The notes: a model not told the origin generated them from the sequence alone. Positions 39,632-48,971 are shown, counted from the stretch's first letter. The stretch: 64,000 bases of DNA from Streptomyces sp. CGMCC 4.7035 (GCF_031583065.1 NZ_CP134053.1:2542001-2606000), one strand, 5' to 3'. Made by a program: numbers and translations.

Positions 39632-39684
39632 CATGGTGTTGACGTACCCCGCGAGCCGTGACTGACTGTGCGTACACCATGTAC
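39632..39684 (+). promoter_or_regulatory. Inverted repeats upstream of the M14 peptidase operon
   Basis: In the 330-base region before the peptidase, CATGGTGT (39632-39639) is matched by ACACCATG (39674-39681). The overlapping segment GTACA-CCA-TGTAC (39672-39684) is itself an inverted repeat. TTGACG (39639-39644) lies within the first arm. The arrangement looks like an operator at or near a promoter. The rest of 39422-39631 holds only GC-rich sequence with no gene. Confidence 0.3.
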
Positions 39685-39750
39685 AACAGGTGAACCGACG
39701 GCACCACATAGTGGAGGTGTGCCCTGCCGCCACTCCTCCGCTATCCGACC

Positions 39751-41076
39751 GTGGACGAGCTGGGCGCCCGTGCGGCCGCGCTCGTCGCCCGCCGTCCGCG
39801 CGACGCCCGGCTGCGCCGCGTGGGCACGTCCCGAGGCGGCACGCCCCTGTGGCTGCTCTCCGTCGGCCACGGCAGCCGCCACGCCCTCGTCGTCGCCGGA
39901 CCCCACGCCAACGAGCCCGTCGGCGGCGCCACCGTCCTGCGGCTGGCCGAGCGGGCGCTGGCCGATCCGCGGCTCGGCGAGCAGGCCGACGCCACCTGGA
40001 ACCTGCTGCTGTGCCTCGACCCCGACGGCGCGCGCCGCAACGAGGGCTGGCTGTCGGGCCCCTACACACTCGGCCAGTACTTCCGGAACTTCTTCCGCCC
40101 CGGCTTCCTGGAGCAGCCCGAATGGCTGCCCGACGGCGCGGAGCGCGCCGCCCTGCCCGAGACGCGCGCGCTGCTCGACCTCCAGGACGAACTGCGGCCG
40201 TTCTTCCAGTGCTCCCTGCACGGCGTGGACGTCGGCGGCGGCTTCGTCGAGCTGACCCGCGACCTGCCGGGAATCGCCCAGCGGCTCGCCCAGGCCGCGG
40301 CCCGGCTCGGCATCCCACGCGAACTCGGCCCGTACGACACCCTGTACTGGCCGCCCCTCGGCCCCGCCGTCTACCGCATCCCGCCGCCCCGCCGCGGTGA
40401 TCTCGCCGCGGCGATCACGGAGGCCGCGGTCGAGTCGACCTGGTTCCACCCGCACCGCTACGGCACCGTCACGGCGGTCGTGGAGGCGCCCATGTGGGGC
40501 GTGACGGCCGTGGAGGACGGCTCGCCGCACCCCGACGCCGACGCGCTGCTGCGGACCGTCAGCCGCACACTGCGACGCGACACACACCGTCTGGAGGGCC
40601 TCCTGGCCCGTATCCACCCCCACCTGGCCGCCGTGCCGGACGCCGCCCGGCTGCTCGCCCCGGTCGACGACTATTTACTGGTCGGCCCCGGACTCGCCGA
40701 CTCATGGGACCCCGACATCTACGACGCCGGGGAGCGGCCGCTGCCGCCCCTCGACACCGCCCACCTCACCGCCCTCGGTATCTCCGGCCGCCGGGTCGCG
40801 CTGCGCACCGCCGGGCTGCTGCACCAGCTCGCCAGGGCCGCCGGGCGCGAGGCGTCCGGTGTGCTGCCGGAGCTCGACGGGCTCATCGACGAGTGGTGCG
40901 CCGACTACCACGACGGCTACGGGGCGCGCTGGATCCCCGTCGCACGCCAGGCCGAGTACCAGGCGCGCGTGGTGCTCGCCGCGTTCGAACTCGCCGGACG
41001 GCCCGCGCGCGTGCGCTCCCATTCGGGTGAGTCCGGCTGGGGTTCGGGTACCGCTGTGCCGATGCATACGGAATGA
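39751..41076 (+). CDS. M14-family zinc carboxypeptidase
   Basis: An approximately 441-residue M14 metallocarboxypeptidase. The zinc ligands are HxxE in GPHANEPVGGATVL and His in QCSLHGVDVGGG. DPDGARRNEGWLSG carries the Arg/Asn substrate-binding pair. No signal peptide, so it is probably cytosolic. The GTG at 39751 is given; in-frame residues upstream (LLRYPTVDEL) look homologous, so translation may begin at the CTG at 39724, which has GGAGG six bases before it. The stop overlaps the start of the protease inhibitor gene (ATGA). Confidence 0.85.
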   Translation: MDELGARAAALVARRPRDARLRRVGTSRGGTPLWLLSVGHGSRHALVVAGPHANEPVGGATVLRLAERALADPRLGEQADATWNLLLCLDPDGARRNEGWLSGPYTLGQYFRNFFRPGFLEQPEWLPDGAERAALPETRALLDLQDELRPFFQCSLHGVDVGGGFVELTRDLPGIAQRLAQAAARLGIPRELGPYDTLYWPPLGPAVYRIPPPRRGDLAAAITEAAVESTWFHPHRYGTVTAVVEAPMWGVTAVEDGSPHPDADALLRTVSRTLRRDTHRLEGLLARIHPHLAAVPDAARLLAPVDDYLLVGPGLADSWDPDIYDAGERPLPPLDTAHLTALGISGRRVALRTAGLLHQLARAAGREASGVLPELDGLIDEWCADYHDGYGARWIPVARQAEYQARVVLAAFELAGRPARVRSHSGESGWGSGTAVPMHTE

Positions 41077-41516
41077 CGAAGACGACCCTGGCCCTGCGCG
41101 GCGTCCTGCTCGCCGCGGCCGCCTTGCTCACCGCGACCCCGGCCCAGGCCGCACCCGGGCCGGCGGTCCCGGGCAACTGGCTCTATCTGACCGTCACCAA
41201 GGGCGACGACCGTTCCAGGGACATCCACGGAACGCTCCTGATGTGCAACCCGCCCCAGGGGCATCTCCAGGCCGTCCGGGCCTGCGCGGAACTCGCCGCG
41301 GTGGAGGGGGACATCGGCCGTATGCCGCCCCGGGACACGTTCTGCCCGATGATCTACGCCCCGGTGACCGTGTCCGCGCGCGGCGAGTGGAGCGGCCGTC
41401 AGGTCGACTACAGCCACACCTTCGTGAACATGTGCGACCTGGCGGCGAGGACCGGGGCGGTGTTCGCGCTGCCGGACCAGGGGCCGAACCGGCCGGTGGC
41501 GGGCATGCGGAACTGA
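41073..41516 (+). CDS. SSI-type secreted serine protease inhibitor
   Basis: A 147-residue secreted protein: signal peptide (LRGVLLAAAALLTATPAQA) and an SSI (Streptomyces subtilisin inhibitor) domain with four Cys in the usual places (LLMCNPP, RACAEL, TFCPMIYAPV, NMCDLA). The reactive-site loop is CPMIYAP, so P1 would be Met, as in classical SSI (Met-Val). It would form a dimer that blocks subtilisin-like proteases. The start overlaps the upstream peptidase stop, making the two translationally coupled, which is not a usual SSI context. Confidence 0.9.
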   Translation: MTKTTLALRGVLLAAAALLTATPAQAAPGPAVPGNWLYLTVTKGDDRSRDIHGTLLMCNPPQGHLQAVRACAELAAVEGDIGRMPPRDTFCPMIYAPVTVSARGEWSGRQVDYSHTFVNMCDLAARTGAVFALPDQGPNRPVAGMRN

Positions 41517-41520
41517 CCCA

Positions 41521-41590
41521 CCCACGCGCGCGTGAGGCGTCGTCCGTTCCCACGCGCGCGTGAGGCGTCGTCCGTTCCCACGCGCGCGTG
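41521..41590. repeat. 28-bp direct repeats with CACGCGCGCGTG palindrome
   Basis: Two full 28-base copies (41521-41548, 41549-41576) and a partial third (41577-41590). Each contains the perfect 12-bp palindrome CACGCGCGCGTG and ends GAGGCGTCGTCCGTT. They lie between the convergent SSI and lpd genes and may act as a terminator or a protein-binding array. The same palindrome recurs singly at 41942, 44341 and 46432. Confidence 0.7.
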
Positions 41591-41651
41591 CCGGGGGCCC
41601 GGACGGCGTGGTGGTGCACAGGGGCCGGGCCCCGATGGCCCTCGGGGGCGC

Positions 41652-43103
41652 TCACTGCTGATGCAACCCGCGCCCCGCGAGCGTGAGGAACGCCTCCCCG
41701 ACCGCCTCTGACAGCGTGGGGTGCGCATGGATGTGCCGGGCCACGTCGGACGGCTGCGCGTCCCAGCCGACGATCAGCTGGCCCTCGGCGATCATCTCGG
41801 AGACGTGGGGGCCCACCAGGTGCACGCCGAGCACCTGTCCGCCACCCCTCTCGGCGACGATCTTCACCATGCCGCCCTGCCCGTGCACCATGCCTTTGGC
41901 GACGGCGGTCAGCGGCATGGTGTTGACGTCCACCTCATGCCCACGCGCGCGTGCCTCTGCCTCGCCCAGTCCCACGGACGCGGTCTGCGGAGACGAGTAC
42001 GTGACCCGGGGCACGGCCGCGTAGTCGACGGGCATCGAGGGCACCCCGGCCAGCGTCTCGGCCACCAGCAGGCCTTCGGCGAAGGACGCGTGGGCAAGGC
42101 CGAGGGACGGTGGAGGCAGCAGGTCGCCCACGACGTGCACGCCGGGCACGGCCGTCTCCAGCCGGGTCCAGTCGGCGGGCGCCACGAACCCCCGTTCGTC
42201 CGCCGCCAGGCCCGCCGCGGCCAGGTCGAGCCCATCGGTGACGGGCGCCCGTCCGACGGCCACGAGCAGCCGCTCCGCGTCGACCGTACGGGTCTCGCCG
42301 CGGGCGGTGCGCACGCGCGCGCGTACCCCGTCGTCCAACACCTCGGCGTCGAGAAGGCGCGCACCCGTCCGCACGTCGATGCCACGCTTCTTCAGACCGC
42401 GCGTCAGATGGCGGCTGACATCGGCGTCCTCCAGCGGCACGATCCGGTCGGCCGCCTCCACAAGGGTGACCTCCGCGCCCATGGAGCGGTGCAGGGAGGC
42501 GTACTCGACCCCGATCGCGCCCCCGCCGAGCACCAGCACGGACGCCGGCAGCCCCGGCGCGAACAGCGCGTCGTCGCTGGTCACCACGCGTCGCCCGTCG
42601 GGGGCGAGTCCCGGCAGCGTACGCGGCCGTGAGCCGGTGGCCAGTACGATCCCGCGGCGCGCGGTGAAGGCGTTCGCATCGTGGGCCGTCACACCGCTCC
42701 CGTGCGCGCCGCTCGCGCCCTCGACGCGCACGCTCCGCGCACTCGTCAGCCGGGCGCTGCCCCGCACGACCCGTACGCCCACGTGAGCCAGATGCGCCTC
42801 CACCCCCCGGTGGTTGCGCGCCACGATGTCGTCGCGCGTGGCGACCAGCGCGGCCCAGTCGATGGCGTCCAAGGTGGCCTTCACACCCCAGCGTTCGCGT
42901 GCCTCGGCGATGCCGTCGACCAGCTCGGCGGCGTGCAGCATCGCCTTGCTCGGGATGCAACCGCGGTGCAGACAGGTCCCGCCGACCTTGTCGCGCTCCA
43001 CCAGTACGACGGTCAGTCCGAGGGCGGCGGCGCGCAGGGCGGTGCTGTATCCACCCGTTCCGCCGCCGATGACGATGACATCGGGTGTGCTCGTGGCGTC
43101 CAT
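41652..43103 (-). CDS. Dihydrolipoamide dehydrogenase-like enzyme
   Basis: A 483-residue flavoprotein disulfide reductase. FAD-binding DVIVIGGGTGGYSTAL, the redox-active disulfide in VGGTCLHRGCIPSK, NAD-binding VLVLGGGAIGVEYAS and the C-terminal catalytic HAHPTLSEAVGEAF are all present. It oxidises protein-bound dihydrolipoamide with NAD, in 2-oxoacid dehydrogenase or glycine-cleavage complexes. No complex subunit is encoded nearby. The ATG at 43103 has a GGAGG site. The divergent LysR gene probably controls it. Confidence 0.93.
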   Translation of the reverse strand: MDATSTPDVIVIGGGTGGYSTALRAAALGLTVVLVERDKVGGTCLHRGCIPSKAMLHAAELVDGIAEARERWGVKATLDAIDWAALVATRDDIVARNHRGVEAHLAHVGVRVVRGSARLTSARSVRVEGASGAHGSGVTAHDANAFTARRGIVLATGSRPRTLPGLAPDGRRVVTSDDALFAPGLPASVLVLGGGAIGVEYASLHRSMGAEVTLVEAADRIVPLEDADVSRHLTRGLKKRGIDVRTGARLLDAEVLDDGVRARVRTARGETRTVDAERLLVAVGRAPVTDGLDLAAAGLAADERGFVAPADWTRLETAVPGVHVVGDLLPPPSLGLAHASFAEGLLVAETLAGVPSMPVDYAAVPRVTYSSPQTASVGLGEAEARARGHEVDVNTMPLTAVAKGMVHGQGGMVKIVAERGGGQVLGVHLVGPHVSEMIAEGQLIVGWDAQPSDVARHIHAHPTLSEAVGEAFLTLAGRGLHQQ

Positions 43104-43146
43104 GCCCCCACCCTCCGTCCGCCCCTTGTCATGAGTCCAAGGCAAT

Positions 43147-43170
43147 GTTCTTGTGGAATCCATGCAGAAC
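43147..43170. promoter_or_regulatory. LysR-type operator between lpd-like gene and regulator
   Basis: In the 87-base divergent intergenic region an inverted repeat GTTCT-N14-AGAAC (43147-43170) has the size and dyad structure of LysR-type regulator binding sites (T-N11-A type). It lies 21 bases before the regulator ATG and 44 bases before the dehydrogenase start, so it could serve autoregulation and activation. Confidence 0.5.
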
Positions 43171-43190
43171 GCTTATGGGGGTGGGCCGGA

Positions 43191-44111
43191 ATGAGTCTGC
43201 GACAGATGGAGTACTTCCTGACGGTCGTGGAGGAGGCGTCGTTCACTCGCGCGGCGGAGGTCCTGCACGTCACGCAGCCCGCGCTCTCGCACCAGATCAA
43301 GGCCCTGGAGAAGACGGTCGGCGGCGCGCTCCTGGAACGCATGCCGCGTGGTGTGCGCCTCACGGCCATGGGGCGCGCCTACCTCCCGCACGCCGAACTC
43401 GCCGTCCGCAGCGCCGCGCAGGCCAGGCGCGCGGCCCGCGCGGCCGCCGGGGCCGAAGGCGGCGAACTGCACGTCGCGGCCGTCCACTCGGTCGCCGTGG
43501 GCGTCCTCCCGGACGTCTTCGCCCGCTGGCACGCCACCCACCCCGGGGTCCGGCTGCACCTGCGCGAGTACGCGACCTCCGAGGCCCTTCAGGAGCAGGT
43601 CGAGCGGGGCACCGCGGACCTCGCCGTCGGGCCCGCGCCGAAGGAGTGGTCCGGCAGCGTCGTCCCCGTCGGCGAGGAGGAGATCGTCCTCGTGGTGCCC
43701 TTCGACGACCGCTTCGCGGGCCGTACGACGGTGACGCTGCCCGAGTTGGCGGACCGCCCCTGGGTCCGCTGCGCCATGGAGCCCGTCGTGCACGGCGAGC
43801 GCTTCCTCGACTGGGCCTGCGCGAAGGCGGGCTTTCGGCCCCGTACCGCCGTGGTCACCGAACACACCTCCACAGCCGTGCGCATGGCGGCGGCCGGCGT
43901 GGGCGTCACCACCGCGCCCTCGCATGTCGTGCGCGGCGCGGTCGGCGAGGACTGCGTCGTGCTCTCCGCCGACCCGCCCTGGAAGCGCGCCCTGACCGTC
44001 TTCTCACGCGTGCCGCCGACCGGCGCCGCCGAGGTGTTCGTGGACCTCCTGCGCCGCTACGGAGGACTGCCGACACCAGCCGTGCCCACGACGGGCACCA
44101 GCGCCGCCTGA
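43191..44111 (+). CDS. LysR-family transcriptional regulator
   Basis: A 306-residue regulator: helix-turn-helix in MEYFLTVVEEASFTRAAEVLHVTQPALSHQIKALE, then a periplasmic-binding-like effector domain (LHVAAVHSVAVGVLPDVFARWHATHPGVRL). It is divergent from the lpd-like gene with an operator-like repeat between them, so it probably regulates that gene. The effector cannot be told. Confidence 0.93.
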   Translation: MSLRQMEYFLTVVEEASFTRAAEVLHVTQPALSHQIKALEKTVGGALLERMPRGVRLTAMGRAYLPHAELAVRSAAQARRAARAAAGAEGGELHVAAVHSVAVGVLPDVFARWHATHPGVRLHLREYATSEALQEQVERGTADLAVGPAPKEWSGSVVPVGEEEIVLVVPFDDRFAGRTTVTLPELADRPWVRCAMEPVVHGERFLDWACAKAGFRPRTAVVTEHTSTAVRMAAAGVGVTTAPSHVVRGAVGEDCVVLSADPPWKRALTVFSRVPPTGAAEVFVDLLRRYGGLPTPAVPTTGTSAA

Positions 44112-44150
44112 GCCGCGACCCAGTCACTGCGGGCAGTCGTGCCGCTGGGG

Positions 44151-44188
44151 CGATGGGGGTACCCCCTGCTCGAAGAGCTTGGGGGAGG
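44151..44188. repeat. Dispersed palindromic repeat, copy B (intergenic)
   Basis: A 38-base element CGATGGGGGTACCCCCTGCT ... GCTTGGGGGAGG between the convergent LysR and treY genes. It matches copy A (12172-12219) but lacks 9 bases of the central loop. It can form GGGGGTACCCCC and CTCGAAGAG-type stems and may serve as terminator. Confidence 0.75.
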
Positions 44189-44283
44189 CACCCGGCAAGC
44201 GCCGGGAAGCGATACCCACCCCCGGCCCACCTCACCGCCGGGTACCTGGCAACCTCCGCACAAGTCGCTGCGCGCCACCCCGG

Positions 44284-46632
44284 TCACCGCCCACCGACCC
44301 GCTCCAGCAACGCCACCGGCAGCCGTGCGAAAAGGTCCGCCACGCGCGCGTGCCCCTCGAACTCCCGCCCCGGCGCGAGCACATCGGCCCACCGGCCCGT
44401 CGGCAGCGTGAGGGACGTGTCGCCCCACCCGCCCTCCTCCGCCAGCCGCAGCGACAACCGGGTGACAGCCGTGAGCACCTCCCCGGAGCGCACGAAGGCC
44501 ACACAGTGCGCGGCGCCCGGACCCTCGGCCGTGAGCGGCTCGTACGTCGCCGACTCGCCGAAGACCTCCGGGCGCCGCCGGCGCAGCCGCAGCGCGGCCC
44601 CGGTGAGGTCCGCCTTCTCCGAAGCCGCCTCCTGCGGCGCGAACGGCCGTCGGTTGTCCGGGTCGACCAGCGCCCGGTACTCGCCCTCCGTGCCCTGGTA
44701 GAGGTCCGGCACGCCCGGCATCGTCAGATGGACCAGGGCGGCCCCCAGGACGTTCGTACGGATGTGTGGCGCGAGCGCGCTCCGGAAGCCCGCCATGAGC
44801 CGCCCCGGCGCCCCGCACGGCGCGCCCGCGACGAACGCCGCCACCGCCTCCTCGTAGGCGGCGTCCTGCTCGGTCCACGTGGTGTGCAGCCCCGCCTCCC
44901 GGACGTGCTTGAGCAGCGCCCCCTGGAGTCGCTCCTCGGCCGCCCGCCCCAGCCCGAAGAACGTCTGCCAGGCCGCCCAGACCAGGTGCGGGTCGGGCGC
45001 GCCGCCCGAGCGGGTCACCTCGGCCAGCACGTCGGCCCAGCGCTCCGGGCACTGCGTGAGCACCGAGAGGGCCGCCCGCACGTCCGCGCTGCGCTTCGTG
45101 TCGTGCGTCGACAGCACGGTCGCGGTGGCGGGCCATTCGCGCTGCACGCGCGCGCAGTGGGCGTGGAAGTCCTCGGGGGAGACGGCCGGGGCGCCGGGCT
45201 CGCCGCCCACCTCGTTCGCCGACAGCAGCGGCACGTAGCGGTAGAAGGCCGTGTCCTCCACGGACTTGGCGTGCAGCGCCGACGCGGTCTGCGCGAACCG
45301 GGCCACGAACCCGTCGTGCCCCGGCCCCTCCCCGGCCCGCCCCAGCACCAGGTCCCGCACCATGTCCACCGCGTGCGCCTCCTCGGGCACCGTGAACACG
45401 GCACGGGCCTCGGCGGCGGCCTCCTCGGTGACCACCGCTGCGGCGTCCCCGGAGGCGTACGGGCGGTACACCTCCAGACGGACGAGGAGTTCCCGCAGCG
45501 CGGTGCGCAGCGCCCAGGGAGCGTGGTCGCGCAGGGCCGGGTCGGCGGACGCGGCGCACAGGCGGCTCGCCTCGCGGGTGAGGCGCTCGACCTCGGTGGC
45601 CAGTTCGTGCGTGACCACCTCGTAGGCGGCGCGCCGCACGGTCGGGGCCCAGTCGCCGCCGCGGTCGTCCTGCGGGGCCGCGAAGCGCCGGTACTGGCCG
45701 AGCAGCTCCCCGGCGCCCGCCGGGTCCGTGAAGAGCCCGTCCACGTGCCGCAGCGCGTCGTAGCCGGTGGTTCCCGCGACCGGCCAGGCGGTGGGGAGGT
45801 GCTCGCCGGGCGTGAGGATCTTCTCCACGACCGTCCAACGGCCGCCGGTGGCCTCGTGCAGGCGTCGCAGATACGCGTCCGGGTCGGCCAGGCCGTCCGG
45901 GTGGTCGACGCGCAGCCCGTCCACCACGCCCTCGTCGACCAGCCGCAGCAGCGTGGCGTGTGTCGCCGCGAACACCTCCGGGTCCTCGACGCGCACCCCG
46001 ATGAGCTCGGAGATGCTGAAGAACCGTCGGTAGTTCAGCTCGGTACGGGCCAGCCGCCACCACACCGGGCGGTACCACTGGGCGTCGATCAGCCGCGGCA
46101 GCGGCAGCGTCTCGGTGCCCTCGCGCAGCGGGAACACGTGGTCGTGGTAGCGCAGCACGTCCCCGTCGACCTTGAGATGCCCGATCTCCTCGCCGAGCCG
46201 GCGCCCCAGCACCGGCAGCAGCAGCTGCCCGCCCTGCGCGTCCCAGTCGAGGTCGAACCAGCGTGCGTACGGTGACTCCGGGCCCTCGCGCAGCACCTCC
46301 CACAGGGCACGGTTGTGGCGCGGGGAGGCGGCCATATGGTTGGGCACGACGTCCACGACCAGGCCGAGTCCGTGCTCCCGCGCGGTGCGCGCCAGGGAGC
46401 GCAGCCCCGCCTCGCCGCCCAGTTCTTCTCGCACGCGCGCGTGGTCGACGACGTCGTAGCCGTGTGCCGAGCCCGGGACCGCCTCCAGGACGGGCGACAG
46501 ATGCAGGTGCGAGACGCCGAGCGCGGCCAGGTACGGCAGGGCCGCCTCCGCCGCGCCGAACGGGAACTCGGGTTGCAGCTGTAGCCGGTACGTGGCCGTG
46601 GGCACCGCATGGTCCGGACGCTCAGATGTCAT
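44284..46632 (-). CDS. treY: Malto-oligosyltrehalose synthase TreY
   Basis: A 782-residue GH13 enzyme of full length. N-terminal ATYRLQLQPEFPFGAAEAALPYLAALGVSHLHLSP; catalytic residues are Asp in DGLRVDHPDGLADP, Glu in VVEKILTPGEHLP and HD in STHDTKRSADVRAAL. It converts the reducing-end maltosyl unit of a maltodextrin into an alpha,alpha-1,1 linkage, giving maltooligosyl-trehalose for TreZ. It lies 63 bases downstream of glgX/treX on the same strand, a probable operon. The C-terminal coding part carries two copies of the palindrome CACGCGCGCGTG. Confidence 0.96.
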   Translation of the reverse strand: MTSERPDHAVPTATYRLQLQPEFPFGAAEAALPYLAALGVSHLHLSPVLEAVPGSAHGYDVVDHARVREELGGEAGLRSLARTAREHGLGLVVDVVPNHMAASPRHNRALWEVLREGPESPYARWFDLDWDAQGGQLLLPVLGRRLGEEIGHLKVDGDVLRYHDHVFPLREGTETLPLPRLIDAQWYRPVWWRLARTELNYRRFFSISELIGVRVEDPEVFAATHATLLRLVDEGVVDGLRVDHPDGLADPDAYLRRLHEATGGRWTVVEKILTPGEHLPTAWPVAGTTGYDALRHVDGLFTDPAGAGELLGQYRRFAAPQDDRGGDWAPTVRRAAYEVVTHELATEVERLTREASRLCAASADPALRDHAPWALRTALRELLVRLEVYRPYASGDAAAVVTEEAAAEARAVFTVPEEAHAVDMVRDLVLGRAGEGPGHDGFVARFAQTASALHAKSVEDTAFYRYVPLLSANEVGGEPGAPAVSPEDFHAHCARVQREWPATATVLSTHDTKRSADVRAALSVLTQCPERWADVLAEVTRSGGAPDPHLVWAAWQTFFGLGRAAEERLQGALLKHVREAGLHTTWTEQDAAYEEAVAAFVAGAPCGAPGRLMAGFRSALAPHIRTNVLGAALVHLTMPGVPDLYQGTEGEYRALVDPDNRRPFAPQEAASEKADLTGAALRLRRRRPEVFGESATYEPLTAEGPGAAHCVAFVRSGEVLTAVTRLSLRLAEEGGWGDTSLTLPTGRWADVLAPGREFEGHARVADLFARLPVALLERVGGR

Positions 46633-46695
46633 GCAGATCTACGTACCCGCCCCGCCGCCTTTCGTGTCATCGACGCGCCGTCGCACCGTGACCGC

Positions 46696-48804
46696 CTAGG
46701 CGGGCCGTTGCAGCACCGTCAGGCTCCGGTCCACCAGCGTCAGCCGGTCTCCGGCCTCGATCTTCGCGCCGGTGCCGGGCGTCACTCCCTCCGGGAGAGC
46801 CGTGTCGACGACCACCCGCCACTGGCGCCCGTGGTCGACCGGCACCACGAATTCCAGGGACTTCGGCGAGGCATTGAACATCAGCAGGAACGAGTCGTCG
46901 GTGATGCGCTCGCCGCGCGGGCCCGGCTCGGAGATCGCGTTGCCGTTGAGGAACACGGTCAGCGCGCCCGCCTGCGCCGACGTCCAGTCCCGCTGCGTCA
47001 TCTCCTCGCCCTGCGGGGTGAACCAGGCGATGTCCGACAGCTCGTCGTGCGTGCCCTGCACCGGGCGGCCGTGGAAGAAGCGGCGCCGGCGGAAGACCTG
47101 GTGGTCGCGGCGCAGCCACACCATGGCGCGGGTGAACTCCAGCAGGTCGCTGCCGTCCTCGGGCCACTCGACCCAGGACAGCTCGCCGTCCTGGCAGTAG
47201 GCGTTGTTGTTGCCCCGCTGCGTGCGCGCGAACTCGTCACCGTGGCTGAGCATCGGCACACCCTGGGAGAGCATCAGCGTGGCGATGAAGTTCCGCATCT
47301 GCCGGGCCCGCAGCTCCAGCACCGCCGGGTCGTCGCTCTCGCCCTCGACCCCGCAGTTCCAGGACCGGTTGTGGCTCTCCCCGTCGCGGTTGTCCTCGCC
47401 GTTGGCCTCGTTGTGCTTGGTGTTGTACGAGACGAGGTCGTGCAGGGTGAAGCCGTCGTGGCAGGTCACGAAATTGATGGAGGCCAGAGGGCGCCTGCCG
47501 TCGTCCTGGTACAGGTCGGACGACCCGGTCAGGCGGGACGCGAACTCCGCGAGCGTGCGCGGTTCGCCGCGCCACAGGTCCCGTACGGTGTCGCGGTACT
47601 TGCCGTTCCATTCGGTCCACAGCGGCGGGAAGTTGCCCACCTGGTAGCCGCCCTCGCCCACGTCCCACGGCTCGGCGATCAACTTCACCTGGGAGACCAC
47701 CGGGTCCTGCTGGACCAGGTCGAAGAACGACGACAGCCGGTCCACCTCGTGGAACTGCCGCGCCAGCGTCGCCGCCAGGTCGAAGCGGAAGCCGTCCACG
47801 TGCATCTCGGTGACCCAGTAGCGCAGTGAGTCCATGATCAGCTGTAGGACGTGCGGGGAACGCATCAGCAGGGAGTTGCCGGTCCCCGTGGTGTCCATGT
47901 AGTACCGCGGGTCGTCCGCCAGCCGGTAGTACGAGGCGTTGTCGAGGCCCCGGAAGGAGAGCGTCGGGCCCAGGTGGTTGCCCTCGGCGGTGTGGTTGTA
48001 GACGACGTCCAGGATGACCTCGATGCCGGCCTCGTGCAGCGCCCGTACGGCCGACTTGAACTCCAGCACTTGCTGGCCGCGGTCGCCCCAGGAGGCGTAC
48101 GCGTTGTGCGGGGCGAAGAAGCCGATCGTGTTGTAGCCCCAGTAGTTGCTCAGGCCCATGTCCACCAGACGGTGGTCATTGACGAACTGATGTACGGGCA
48201 TCAGCTCCAGGGTGGTGACGCCAAGTTCGGCCAGGTGTTCGATGATGGCCGGGTGGGCAAGGGCCGCATAGGTGCCGCGCAGTTCGTCGGGCAGCGCCGG
48301 ATGGCGCATCGTGAGGCCCTTCACATGGGCCTCGTAGATCACCGTGCGGTGGTACTCGGTGCGGGGCCTGCGGTCGTCGCCCCAGTCGAAGTAGGGGTTG
48401 ATCACCACGGAGGTCATGGTGTGCGGCGCGGAGTCCAGGTCGTTGCGCTTGTCGGGCGCCCCGAAGGGGTAGCCGTACACCTCCTCGCCCCACTTCACGC
48501 TGCCGCTGATGGCACGCGCGTACGGGTCCAGCAGCAGCTTCGCCGAGTTGCAGCGCAGCCCGCGCTCCGGGGCATACGGGCCGTGCACCCGGAATCCGTA
48601 CCGCTGTCCCGGCATCACCCCCGGCAGATACGCGTGCCGTACGAACGCGTCGGTCTCCCGCAGCTCCACTGCGGTCTCCGAGCCGTCGTCGTGCAGCAGA
48701 CACAGCTCGATCCGGTCGGCGGCCTCCGAGAAGACCGCGAAATTGGTCCCGGCGCCGTCGTACGTGGCGCCGAGCGGATACGCCTCTCCAGGCCAGACCT
48801 GCAT
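46696..48804 (-). CDS. glgX: Glycogen debranching enzyme GlgX/TreX
   Basis: A 702-residue isoamylase-type GH13 enzyme: CBM48 N-terminus (MQVWPGEAYPLGATYDGAGTNFAVFSEAA), VILDVVYNHTAEGN, nucleophile Asp in DGFRFDLAATLA, acid Glu in LIAEPWDVGEGGYQ and HD in FVTCHDGFTLHDL. It removes alpha-1,6 branches from glycogen to supply linear dextrins for TreY. The ATG at 48804 has GGGAGAG upstream. A much longer frame exists (ATG 48978) whose first residues come from a 12-bp repeat; this is judged not to be the start. Confidence 0.95.
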   Translation of the reverse strand: MQVWPGEAYPLGATYDGAGTNFAVFSEAADRIELCLLHDDGSETAVELRETDAFVRHAYLPGVMPGQRYGFRVHGPYAPERGLRCNSAKLLLDPYARAISGSVKWGEEVYGYPFGAPDKRNDLDSAPHTMTSVVINPYFDWGDDRRPRTEYHRTVIYEAHVKGLTMRHPALPDELRGTYAALAHPAIIEHLAELGVTTLELMPVHQFVNDHRLVDMGLSNYWGYNTIGFFAPHNAYASWGDRGQQVLEFKSAVRALHEAGIEVILDVVYNHTAEGNHLGPTLSFRGLDNASYYRLADDPRYYMDTTGTGNSLLMRSPHVLQLIMDSLRYWVTEMHVDGFRFDLAATLARQFHEVDRLSSFFDLVQQDPVVSQVKLIAEPWDVGEGGYQVGNFPPLWTEWNGKYRDTVRDLWRGEPRTLAEFASRLTGSSDLYQDDGRRPLASINFVTCHDGFTLHDLVSYNTKHNEANGEDNRDGESHNRSWNCGVEGESDDPAVLELRARQMRNFIATLMLSQGVPMLSHGDEFARTQRGNNNAYCQDGELSWVEWPEDGSDLLEFTRAMVWLRRDHQVFRRRRFFHGRPVQGTHDELSDIAWFTPQGEEMTQRDWTSAQAGALTVFLNGNAISEPGPRGERITDDSFLLMFNASPKSLEFVVPVDHGRQWRVVVDTALPEGVTPGTGAKIEAGDRLTLVDRSLTVLQRPA

Positions 48805-48935
48805 GGACACGACTCTCCCAGGTGTGCCGGCCCCCGGGGGGCGCCTTGGAACCGAGTCTCCCCCAAAGTGATGGAACCTCCTATGACTTACGTCCCTCTT
48901 ATCGGCCGACCAGTGCATTCGCGGCATGCGACACC

Positions 48936-48971
48936 ATCGGCGCACCCAACGGCGTATCCATCGGCGCATCC
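48936..48971. repeat. Three 12-bp repeats upstream of glgX
   Basis: Units ATCGGCGCACCC, AACGGCGTATCC and ATCGGCGCATCC are tandem at 48936-48971, followed by GCGGCATGCC (also seen at about 48921 as GCGGCATGCG). They lie in the region between divergent glgX and the exported protein gene. Twelve bases equals four codons, so on the minus strand they read as W-x-R-R repeats in the long glgX frame. Confidence 0.6.
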
